A stretch of DNA of 64,000 nucleotides from Bartonella sp. M0283. GTDB taxonomy: Bacteria; Pseudomonadota; Alphaproteobacteria; Rhizobiales; Rhizobiaceae. A program made the position numbers and the translations under genes. Each line of letters begins with the position of its first letter. Positions within the stretch are counted from its first letter, which is position 1. A model generated the notes under the pieces. That model saw only the letters and a program-made list of their open reading frames with translations, was not told the DNA's origin and made no database searches. Positions 56,846 to 64,000 of the stretch are shown piece by piece. The stretch covers positions 1,240,001-1,304,000 of the forward strand of contig NZ_JACFSK010000001.1 of the NCBI RefSeq assembly GCF_016100455.1, in the 5' to 3' direction.

Positions 56846-58726
56846 TCAATGAGGGGAGACAATGCCCAACTCATCTTCCTCGCGAATTTTGCGCAATTGT
56901 TCTTCTGCCTTGGAAGCTTCAAGCTGTTTGTGCCACATTGAAGCATAAAGGCCATCTTTGGCGAGCAATTCATCATGTTTGCCGCGTTCGATAATCTGTC
57001 CACCTTTTAACACCAGAATTTCATCCGCACCGATGATTGTGGAAAGCCTGTGAGCGACAACCAAAGTCGTGCGTCCGCGGCTCACAACATCAAGTGCATA
57101 CTGGATTTCAAGTTCCGTTGCCGTATCAAGTGCGGATGTTGCCTCATCAAGTATCAGAATTGGTGGAGCTTTGAGAATCGTACGGGCAATAGCAACACGT
57201 TGTTTTTCTCCCCCTGAAAGCTTTAATCCGCGTTCGCCGACCATGGACTGGTAACCATCTGGCAGTTGCGCGATAAAATCCCCTATTTGCGCCATTTCAG
57301 CCGCTTTTTTTACTTCTTCATTCGATGCATCCGGACGGCCATAGCGGATATTATAGGCAATTGTATCATTAAAAAGCACTGTATCCTGTGGCACCATGCC
57401 GATTGCATGACGCAAACTCTTCTGTGTCACCGAACGGATATCTTGCCCGTCTATTGTAATTGAGCCTTTTTGAACGTCATAAAAGCGGAATAACAACCGG
57501 GAAATTGTTGATTTTCCCGCCCCTGACGGGCCGACTATGGCAACAGTTTTTCCCGCCGGTACAGAAAAATCTATATCTTTGAGAATTTGCCGGTTTGTAT
57601 CGTAAGAAAATTCGACATGATTGAAGCGGATTTCGCCTTCTTTAACAATAAGCGGTTTTGCATCGGGAGCGTCGGTAACTTCCTGTTTGACATCCAGAAG
57701 ATCAAACATCGCTTCAATATCTGTCAAACCTTGGCGAACTTCGCGATAAATCGAACCGATAAAATTAAGTGGTATCGAAAGTTGCATGAGCAGCGCATTG
57801 ATAAAAACAAAATCTCCAAGCGTTTGCGTGCCATGCATGACTTCATATGCCGACATCAGCATCATCACCGCCATGCCGGCACCGAATATGACCGCCTGCC
57901 CGAAATTGAGCCATCCCAATGAAATCCAGGTTTTTATGGCTGCCTTCTCATAGCCTGCCATAGAGCTATCAAAACGTTTTGCTTCAAGGTCTTCATTGCC
58001 GAAATATTTCACCGTCTCGTAATTCAAAAGCGAGTCGATTGCCCTCGTATTTGCTTCGGTATCCGACTCGTTCATCTGACGGCGAATTGAAATGCGCCAA
58101 TTGCTTGCCTTGATGGTAAACCATGTATAGAGGCCGACTGTAATTGCGACAACGCTCATATAATGCCAGCCGTAACTGATATAGACCACCAAGGCAGTGA
58201 GCGCGAACTCCAGAACGGTCGGTGCTGTATTCAATATGGAAAAGCGGACAATTGCCTCTATGCCTTTTGTTCCGCGTTCTATCACACGGGATAAGCCACC
58301 GGTTCGCCTTTCAAGATGGAACCGCAAAGACAGCTCATGCATGTGAACGAAAGTCTGATAGGCCAATCGCCTGACGGCATGTTGGCCGACGGTTGCAAAC
58401 AAAGCATCGCGTAGCTGGTTCAAACCGGCCTGTAAAATTCGTGCCACATTATAGGCCAGAACCATCATGAATGGCGCGGCAAAGACAGCCGGAAGCCAGG
58501 AAGGTGGCGTATAATCGATGTTCAGAGCGTTGGTTGCATATTTGAAAAAATAAGGAACCGAAATCAGGACCAGTTTTGACAAAACGAGATAAAGAATTGC
58601 CCATAAAACGCGCAGCTTCAGGTCCGGCCGATCGGATGGCCACATATAAGGCCAAAGATTGAGGATTGTACGAAATGTATTTCCGGAATCGGCCGAAACG
58701 GTTTTTTCTCTATTTGGTTCTGTCAT
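56846..58726 (-). CDS. ABC exporter, Atm1-like (permease fused to ATPase)
   Basis: Half-size ABC transporter of 626 residues that works as a homodimer in the inner membrane. Six helices span about residues 40-330; the ATPase follows with Walker [11 protein letters not shown], signature LSGGEKQRVAIAR and Walker B ILILDEATSALD. The helix region and the FEATURES around YFGNEDLEAKRFD resemble the Atm1/HMT group, whose members export glutathione-metal or sulfur compounds; substrate here is inferred only. Its start overlaps the upstream LysM gene by four bases. Confidence 0.88.
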   Translation of the reverse strand: MTEPNREKTVSADSGNTFRTILNLWPYMWPSDRPDLKLRVLWAILYLVLSKLVLISVPYFFKYATNALNIDYTPPSWLPAVFAAPFMMVLAYNVARILQAGLNQLRDALFATVGQHAVRRLAYQTFVHMHELSLRFHLERRTGGLSRVIERGTKGIEAIVRFSILNTAPTVLEFALTALVVYISYGWHYMSVVAITVGLYTWFTIKASNWRISIRRQMNESDTEANTRAIDSLLNYETVKYFGNEDLEAKRFDSSMAGYEKAAIKTWISLGWLNFGQAVIFGAGMAVMMLMSAYEVMHGTQTLGDFVFINALLMQLSIPLNFIGSIYREVRQGLTDIEAMFDLLDVKQEVTDAPDAKPLIVKEGEIRFNHVEFSYDTNRQILKDIDFSVPAGKTVAIVGPSGAGKSTISRLLFRFYDVQKGSITIDGQDIRSVTQKSLRHAIGMVPQDTVLFNDTIAYNIRYGRPDASNEEVKKAAEMAQIGDFIAQLPDGYQSMVGERGLKLSGGEKQRVAIARTILKAPPILILDEATSALDTATELEIQYALDVVSRGRTTLVVAHRLSTIIGADEILVLKGGQIIERGKHDELLAKDGLYASMWHKQLEASKAEEQLRKIREEDELGIVSPH

Positions 58727-59736
58727 TTTTCTTTCAAATTGGTCTGGGCATTTGTTGCTTTGGATTTTTGCAAATTGTCTATCTCGGGCAAAATCAATTC
58801 CTGCCCTTTCGTGATATGGTCAGGGTTTTTTAAGATAGCAGAATTAGCCGAATATATTGCCTCGCTATAACGGCTTGATCCATAAGCTTTTTCGGCAATA
58901 GACGATAAACTGTCTCCCTTTTCGACAATTACGGTTTTTACCGGCTTGCCATCACGATAAAGCTGGTTCACAGGGTGATGACGTTCGTCAATACGAAAAG
59001 GTATGGCTAACGAACCGACATTTTCTCCGCCGTCATTAAACAAATCAATGCGAAAAACATGGTCACCGGAAAAAAGTGACACAAAACGGGAGAGCTCGAA
59101 TTTCCCGTTAATGTCTGTCTTGTCACTGCCAAGGCGCATATTTCCGAGTGTTGCGATGATTTGCATGTTCTTTTCAGCCTGACCGCTGATCGTCAGAATA
59201 CTGTTTTTATAGGTAATTCTTGTTACATCAAAATTATTATGCGTTTTCTTGCCGATTTCGATTATTCCCGGTGCATTGGAAATAAACCGCGAGGCGCCTG
59301 CCGGATCGTTCATAAAAGCAGCCATGCCATCCGGGACTTTATGGGATATGATAACCGTTACAGTTTCAACCGATGTGAATGATTTTCCCGACTGGTCTGT
59401 CGCTCTTAAGACAAAATGGTATTGACCTTTCCCGAGTTTTTTTTGCAAAGTCAGGGTGAAGCTGCCTTTGTCGTCAGCGTTTGTCTCGCCGAGTTTTCGG
59501 GCTCCGTCGATGAGCTCGACTTTGGCATTTGCAGGAGCCTTTCCGACGATGACGGCAAAGCTTTCATCGTTCAACATGAAACTCTCGAAACTCGGACTTT
59601 CAAGTTGATCGGGCTGTCCATTATTTTTCAATTCGTCAGCATGAAGAGTGCCGACAAACAAAATAACCGCCGCGATAAAGTCGAGCGTCAAAGTTACGGC
59701 AAATTTTTTCATCGACAAAAAGAATGCCATGAACAA
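58723..59736 (-). CDS. LysM-domain exported protein with Ig-like region
   Basis: A 337-residue protein with an N-terminal hydrophobic segment (VTLTLDFIAAVILFVGTLHA) and a C-terminal LysM module (about 265-320, VEKGDSLSSIAEKAYGSSRY) that binds peptidoglycan. The middle (about 50-125 and 160-250) reads like two beta-sandwich, Ig-like units (KVELIDGARKLGETNADDKG, then LGSDKTDINGKFELS). Function unknown. Its TGA stop overlaps the ABC gene start (ATGA), so the two are translationally linked. The ATG at 59736 or the one at 59730 could be the start. Confidence 0.82.
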   Translation of the reverse strand: MFMAFFLSMKKFAVTLTLDFIAAVILFVGTLHADELKNNGQPDQLESPSFESFMLNDESFAVIVGKAPANAKVELIDGARKLGETNADDKGSFTLTLQKKLGKGQYHFVLRATDQSGKSFTSVETVTVIISHKVPDGMAAFMNDPAGASRFISNAPGIIEIGKKTHNNFDVTRITYKNSILTISGQAEKNMQIIATLGNMRLGSDKTDINGKFELSRFVSLFSGDHVFRIDLFNDGGENVGSLAIPFRIDERHHPVNQLYRDGKPVKTVIVEKGDSLSSIAEKAYGSSRYSEAIYSANSAILKNPDHITKGQELILPEIDNLQKSKATNAQTNLKEK

Positions 59737-59880
59737 TCCTGTTTAAAGCACAATAAAAAACTTTTTATGTCCTATTCCATTTGCCACACAAACGGAATAC
59801 CAAACCCGTTTAATTAATCCTTTTCCTCAATCTTAGGTTTTTCCTTGACGAAAATTTTATTAAACGGCAAAACATCCCCC

Positions 59881-60456
59881 ATGACAAAAATCAATTCTAT
59901 CTGTGTTTATTGTGGTTCTTCGTCGGGCAACAATCCCGATTATGTCCAATCGGCCAACCGGCTTGGCCAATTGCTGGCTCAAGCCGGCATTACGCTTGTT
60001 TATGGTGGAGGAACGAGCGGCATTATGGGCACAATCGCCCAATCAGTAAAAAGCAATGGCGGAAAAGTCGTAGGAATCATTCCGGATTTTCTTATCAAAA
60101 AAGAAGCCAGGAATAAGAATGATGATCTCTTTGACGAATTCATTGTTACCGAAACAATGCACCAGCGCAAACAATTGATGTTCGATCGCTCCGATGCTTT
60201 TCTCGCCCTACCTGGTGGCATCGGAACACTGGAAGAAATTGTCGAGATCATGACATGGGCACAACTTGGACGGCATACAAAGCCGATAGCCTTTGCCAAC
60301 ATAGATGGCTTTTATAACCCGATGATTGCACTTCTCGACCATATGGCGAGACAAGGCTTCATCCACTCCGACCACAGGCTGAAACCGCTTGTTATTGATG
60401 ACATTGAAAAAATTGTCACTGCCATTTCAAGGAATCAGGAATCTCACCCATTATAA
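59881..60456 (+). CDS. LOG family nucleotide 5'-monophosphate phosphoribohydrolase (TIGR00730)
   Basis: Cytoplasmic enzyme of 191 residues that removes the base from (cytokinin-type) nucleoside monophosphates. The Rossmann-like start ICVYCGSSSGNNPDY, the GGGTSGIMGTIA loop, and the signature PGGIGTLEEIVE are diagnostic. Start is the ATG at 59881 (MTKINSICVYC); 59845 would add 12 residues. It is a single-gene plus-strand unit; real substrate in this bacterium is unknown. Confidence 0.92.
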   Translation: MTKINSICVYCGSSSGNNPDYVQSANRLGQLLAQAGITLVYGGGTSGIMGTIAQSVKSNGGKVVGIIPDFLIKKEARNKNDDLFDEFIVTETMHQRKQLMFDRSDAFLALPGGIGTLEEIVEIMTWAQLGRHTKPIAFANIDGFYNPMIALLDHMARQGFIHSDHRLKPLVIDDIEKIVTAISRNQESHPL

Positions 60457-60549
60457 GGCATTAAAATTTTTCGATGCCCTTCCATCAAGGCTAAAGTTGA
60501 ACGACGTTCCATTGTCGGAATTTGTCGGTTCTTTTGGTCGAAATATCTC

Positions 60550-61512
60550 TTATTTTTGCGGATGTTTTTTAAGTTCGATTATCGTTTCTTTTGGTTGTCT
60601 ATGTTTCATCGTCGAAAGGCTGGCTGCGGTGTAAACGATAAGACCCAGCCAGATCAGTGAGAAAGCAAAAAGTTGCACCGTTGAAAATGGTTCATGAAAA
60701 ACGAAAATTGCGATTAAAAATAGAAATGTCGGCGTTAAATATTGCATCAGCCCCAAGGTCGTCAAATTCAGCATCTTGGCACCGACTGCAAACAGGATAA
60801 ACGGAATTGCGGTAAAGGGACCAGCCAATACGAGCAGCCCCACATCTTTCCATGTACCGTGGAAAAAATAATCTTGGCCCGTTGCAATAAAATAGCCCCA
60901 CCCAATGAGCGCCGGAATAGTCATTATCAATGTTTCGAGTGAGAACCCTTCTGTCGGTCCGATGGGCAAGGATTTTCTGAAAAAAGCATAAAACCCGAAA
61001 GTAAGCGGTAACAAGATCGCAATCCACGGCAGGCCGCCGGCATTGATCGTTAAAATGAGAACAGCAACAATCGCCAACATTATCGAACACCATTGCCAGC
61101 GATTAAGTCTCTCGCGTAAGAAAATGAGCCCCAACAGGACATTGACGAGCGGATTTATATAATAACCGAGCGCTGCATCAACAGCATGATTATTGGCAAT
61201 TGCCCAAATATAGATGCTCCAATTGGCGGTAATCAACGCCGATGTGAGACAGGCCATAGCCAACATTTTCGGCTGCTTTAATGCAGCCCAAAGTGCTCTA
61301 CCGTGCCCGATCACAATAATGATACCAAGACCTATAGGAAGCGACCACAAAACGCGGTGAACGACAACTTCCATAACCGGAATATGGGCAACCGCTTTCA
61401 TATAAAGAGGGAAAATGCCCCAAATGACATAGGCACCAAGTGCCGCCAAAAAACCTGAAATATTGGCAGGAAATATTTTAGTTTCTTTTGAAACAGGTTT
61501 TTTCATATGCAT
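60550..61512 (-). CDS. rarD: EamA-family transporter RarD
   Basis: Inner-membrane protein of 320 residues with ten predicted helices. The RarD pattern is visible: GIFPLYMKAVAHIPVMEVVVHRVLWSLP near the N-terminus and ALGYYINPLVNVLLGLIFL in the middle. RarD-type proteins are permeases of unsettled substrate. The N-terminus begins MHMKKP, so ATG 61512 or 61506 can serve as start. It lies 37 bases after the DUF421 gene on the same strand. Confidence 0.88.
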   Translation of the reverse strand: MHMKKPVSKETKIFPANISGFLAALGAYVIWGIFPLYMKAVAHIPVMEVVVHRVLWSLPIGLGIIIVIGHGRALWAALKQPKMLAMACLTSALITANWSIYIWAIANNHAVDAALGYYINPLVNVLLGLIFLRERLNRWQWCSIMLAIVAVLILTINAGGLPWIAILLPLTFGFYAFFRKSLPIGPTEGFSLETLIMTIPALIGWGYFIATGQDYFFHGTWKDVGLLVLAGPFTAIPFILFAVGAKMLNLTTLGLMQYLTPTFLFLIAIFVFHEPFSTVQLFAFSLIWLGLIVYTAASLSTMKHRQPKETIIELKKHPQK

Positions 61513-61549
61513 TTGTCAAACGATCCCGCTCTTTAGAATCTCGTCAAAA

Positions 61550-62218
61550 TCAGGAAGTAGTCCCTTTTACAATAAAAAGTCCAGTGCGCGTTCTGCCGTT
61601 ACGGCTTTTTTCCTCGTACCATTCGGCGGCATAGATATCATCAATGGAAACTTTTTTCTTCTTTAACTGCTCTTCGAGCCAGGCTTCATCTTTTCCTATT
61701 TCGTCGAGGCTGCCATCAACAATGCTACCATTCTTGACGACAAGCGTTGCGTTTTTGCCTTCTTCCTTGCGGATAACCGAAAGACTTCCATTTGATTCAA
61801 GACGCGCAAAAGCAACTTCGTGAAGTGCGCAACCCTTGATTCTGAGCATGGTTGCAAAGTCGTTCACATCAATATTGAGCCGCTTGATTTCATCCATCTG
61901 GAATTTTCCGTCAAGCACCAGTGCAACATCGCCACCGGCTACGAGATTATGAAAAAACACCGAATGTCGACGGAGGTAATTCAGCCCGATAACCAGTAAT
62001 TGCCAGATAATCAAAACAATCAATAACTGGATAACGGTGATTTTCGGATTATAGATGACGCCGCCGATAATACCGCCCATAACAAAATTGCTGATCAAAT
62101 CCGTCGGTGTCATTTGACTGAGACTTCCACGACCGCTTGTTCTCAGTACCAGCAAAAATACTGCAAGTCCTATAAAAAGTTTGAGTGCCACATAGCCATA
62201 ACCCAAAAGGTAATCCAT
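61550..62218 (-). CDS. DUF421 (YetF-like) membrane protein
   Basis: Membrane protein of 222 residues. Three helices in the N-terminal third (YVALKLFIGLAVFLLVL, FVMGGIIGGVIYN, VIQLLIVLIIWQLLVIGL) precede a cytoplasmic DUF421 domain (GGDVALVLDGKFQMDEIKRL, then CALHEVAFARLESNGSLSV). The family is linked to spore or stress coats in Firmicutes; role in alphaproteobacteria unknown. I chose the ATG at 62218 (MDYLLGYGYV) because AAGG lies eight bases upstream; the ATG at 62239 has no site. Confidence 0.82.
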   Translation of the reverse strand: MDYLLGYGYVALKLFIGLAVFLLVLRTSGRGSLSQMTPTDLISNFVMGGIIGGVIYNPKITVIQLLIVLIIWQLLVIGLNYLRRHSVFFHNLVAGGDVALVLDGKFQMDEIKRLNIDVNDFATMLRIKGCALHEVAFARLESNGSLSVIRKEEGKNATLVVKNGSIVDGSLDEIGKDEAWLEEQLKKKKVSIDDIYAAEWYEEKSRNGRTRTGLFIVKGTTS

Positions 62219-62263
62219 TTCTGAGACCTTCTTCATCATTGCCAGTGGCGAATTCTGGCGGGA

Positions 62264-63769
62264 TTAATGTTTGATTTCCCAATGTGTCACGCGTTCGCCT
62301 GTTTGCGGATTTTTTTCGTCCCTCAGCAATATGTTTTTCTGTCCAAGCTCGTCTCTGATCCGATCGGCCTCAGCCCAGTTTTTGTCTTTGATAAATGACA
62401 AGCGTTTGGCAATTTGGCTCTCGACATACTCGTTATCTATCCCGCTTTTTCTATTAAACAGTGAACAGTCTTCGTCATCCAGCCAATCATCATGCAACAA
62501 CCCCATGAGCTCCATGCCGGATTTGAGTGCTTTAGCATCCTGCGATTTATAATATTGGCGCAAATACGTGATGGCACTCCAGCAATTGAGATCCTCGCCC
62601 AGAGCATCGACAAGTTCGTCGGCAGGATGTGCCGGAGTTGAAGAACGAACGTTTTTCTGGCGTAGCAGTTCATACCAGCGATAGAGTTCGCTACTTGAGT
62701 CTGCAAGGCGCTGGGCTGTCCAGTTTAACGGTTCACGATAATGCGTTTGCAACATGGAAAGTCGCGCACTTAAACCCACCCATTGATGACGCATCGTTTC
62801 ATCAATATCGGAAGTTAGTTCCGCAAGTTCGGTCTCCAACACATCATGAATGGTAATAAAATTGCCCAGACTTTTGGACATCTTCTGCCCTTCAACCTGT
62901 AGAAAACCGTTATGCATCCACAAATTTGCCATGCGCTCTGTTCCAAAGGCCGAACAGCTTTGAGCAATTTCGTTTTCATGATGGGGAAAAACCAGATCAA
63001 TACCGCCACCATGAATATCGAAAACATTATTGGCAGGATTATCGCATGTGAGACCACCCCCAAAGGGTACCAACAATTTCGCCATAGACATTGCAGAACA
63101 TTCTATGTGCCAGCCCGGACGCCCTTTGGCTTTAATTCCCGCAGGAGAAGGCCACCCCGGTTCCCCCTCTTTCGAGGGTTTCCACAAAACGAAATCCATT
63201 TCGTCACGCTTATAGGCAGCGACATCAACACGGGCTCCAGCCATCATTTCATCAAGCGAGCGGCGCGCCAAAGCACCATAACGGGGATGATCTCCCATAC
63301 TGGAAACAGAAAACAACACATGATCTTCTGCAACATAAGCGTGACCACGTTCGATCAACCGCTCGATCATTGCGCGCATATTATCGAGATTATCTGTCGC
63401 ACGTGGTTGCGTTGTAGGCGTTAAGCAACCGAGAGCTGCAACATCTTCCTGAAATTGCTTGTTGGTTTTTTCTGTTAGAATACGGATAGCATCATTTAAT
63501 GGCAGTTCCGGATAATCGCGGGCAGCACGTGCATTGATTTTGTCATCCACATCCGTAATGTTGCGAGCATAGATAACATGGTCATTTCCATAGACATGAC
63601 GCAATAACCTGAACAAAACGTCGAAGACCACGACCGGACGCGCATTGCCGATATGGGCATAGTCATAAACTGTAGGGCCGCAAACATAAAGGCGCACTTT
63701 ATTGGCGTCTATCGGATGAAAATCCTCTTTTGTTCTCGTCAACGTGTTATAAAAATGCAAATTGGTCAT
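62264..63769 (-). CDS. cysS: Cysteine--tRNA ligase
   Basis: Class I aminoacyl-tRNA synthetase of 501 residues. The HIGH motif reads HIGN in [16 protein letters not shown] (about residues 31-46) and the KMSKS motif is complete (KMSKSLGNF). The zinc-binding residues are in the usual region ([10 protein letters not shown]). Start is the ATG at 63769 ([10 protein letters not shown]), with AAAGACG upstream; 63820 would add 17 residues. It is followed by the DUF421 gene after a 45-base gap. Confidence 0.96.
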   Translation of the reverse strand: MTNLHFYNTLTRTKEDFHPIDANKVRLYVCGPTVYDYAHIGNARPVVVFDVLFRLLRHVYGNDHVIYARNITDVDDKINARAARDYPELPLNDAIRILTEKTNKQFQEDVAALGCLTPTTQPRATDNLDNMRAMIERLIERGHAYVAEDHVLFSVSSMGDHPRYGALARRSLDEMMAGARVDVAAYKRDEMDFVLWKPSKEGEPGWPSPAGIKAKGRPGWHIECSAMSMAKLLVPFGGGLTCDNPANNVFDIHGGGIDLVFPHHENEIAQSCSAFGTERMANLWMHNGFLQVEGQKMSKSLGNFITIHDVLETELAELTSDIDETMRHQWVGLSARLSMLQTHYREPLNWTAQRLADSSSELYRWYELLRQKNVRSSTPAHPADELVDALGEDLNCWSAITYLRQYYKSQDAKALKSGMELMGLLHDDWLDDEDCSLFNRKSGIDNEYVESQIAKRLSFIKDKNWAEADRIRDELGQKNILLRDEKNPQTGERVTHWEIKH

Positions 63770-63871
63770 CAATCGTCTTTCGTCTGTCGGGTAAGGCCAA
63801 AACTTTGGCAAGCTATTCAAAAACAGTTAAGGCATTTACCCTAATTATCCTTAAATATTCCAGTGACGCAT

Positions 63872-64000
63872 TTAGAAAAGATCAAACTGGTCTTTATTCT
63901 TTGGACTTTTCCCCCGTTTTTGATCCTTATTGTTTTGCTGTTGAGCTTTGTCGCCGGAATCTTCGACAGGATTTATCCTTTCTTTCACATCGCTCCTTGA
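63872..64000 (-). CDS. C-terminal fragment of a truncated gene, QFDLF end
   Basis: The last 42 codons of a gene that begins beyond the right edge, with the stop TAA at 63872-63874. The tail is polar and charged (rich in Asp, Lys, Gln, Asn) and ends KDQFDLF. The pentamer QFDLF matches the consensus of beta-clamp-binding peptides (QL[SD]LF type), here at the very C-terminus. That fits a replication or repair protein, but the fold cannot be seen. It would be transcribed in the direction of cysS. Confidence 0.55.
   Translation of the reverse strand, partial: SRSDVKERINPVEDSGDKAQQQNNKDQKRGKSPKNKDQFDLF

Noticed and set aside
1..64000. tRNA, rRNA, CRISPR arrays, insertion sequences, prophage
   Set aside because: Read through the gaps for tRNA-like TTCGA arms, regular repeats and transposase-like frames; none convincing.

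Overview
The window is a 64 kb stretch of chromosome from an alphaproteobacterium of the order Hyphomicrobiales (Rhizobiales). The gene order is the typical rhizobial one: nagZ-scpA-scpB-tatABC-serS-surE-pcm-nlpD-like, a FolM-like SDR-uvrC-pgsA-moaDE, pepA-holC opposite lptFGD-surA-pdxA-rsmA, fabD-fabG-acpP-fabF-mltG-yicC-gmk, rpsF-rpsR-DUF2232-rplI-dnaB-radA-cvpA-purF, and psd-pssA. The DNA is clearly AT-richer than Brucella or Rhizobium, and the gaps between genes are especially AT-rich. Together with the gene content this points to the Bartonellaceae. A bee-gut type Bartonella is my best guess, by inference only. I see no phage, insertion sequence, CRISPR array, rRNA or tRNA.

Layout. 1-8.3 kb (minus strand): a cell-envelope and housekeeping run with a truncated LysM lipoprotein gene at the edge, repair and stationary-phase genes pcm and surE, serS, the complete Tat translocase, the condensin partners scpAB and the wall-recycling enzyme nagZ. 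8.4-11.4 kb (minus): an orphan molybdopterin oxidoreductase and an EamA transporter. 11.7-20 kb (plus): an L,D-transpeptidase lipoprotein, rlmJ, a small secreted protein, a pteridine-reductase-like SDR, uvrC, pgsA, moaD, moaE and a YbaY/META-domain exported protein. A strong shared terminator separates this from ndk (minus). 20.8-24.6 kb (plus): an ABC-F ATPase and an MFS symporter. 24.6-27 kb (minus): pepA-holC followed by two tiny translationally coupled membrane proteins. 27.3-34.9 kb (plus): the LPS-transport and outer-membrane biogenesis operon. 36-43.4 kb (minus): fatty-acid synthesis, mltG, yicC and gmk. 44.4-54.7 kb (plus): ribosomal proteins, cfa, dnaB, radA, cvpA, purF and an SDR. 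55.2-59.7 kb (minus): phospholipid synthesis (psd, pssA), an Atm1-like ABC exporter and a LysM protein. 59.9-64 kb: a LOG-family enzyme (plus), then rarD, a DUF421 protein, cysS and a truncated gene at the edge (minus).

Together the genes cover envelope building (Lpt, SurA, Tat, MltG, Cfa, Pgs/Pss/Psd), fatty-acid synthesis, replication and repair (DnaB, HolC, RadA, UvrC), translation (SerS, CysS, S6, S18, L9, RsmA, RlmJ) and cofactor synthesis (MoaDE, PdxA). The region is almost entirely core genome. I found no convincing new multi-gene system. The observations most worth checking are the coupled small membrane proteins behind holC, two perfect dyads in the pepA/lptF divergent region, several unusually long gene-free stretches (up to 1.1 kb), the orphan molybdoenzyme, and a beta-clamp-binding-like C-terminus at the right edge.
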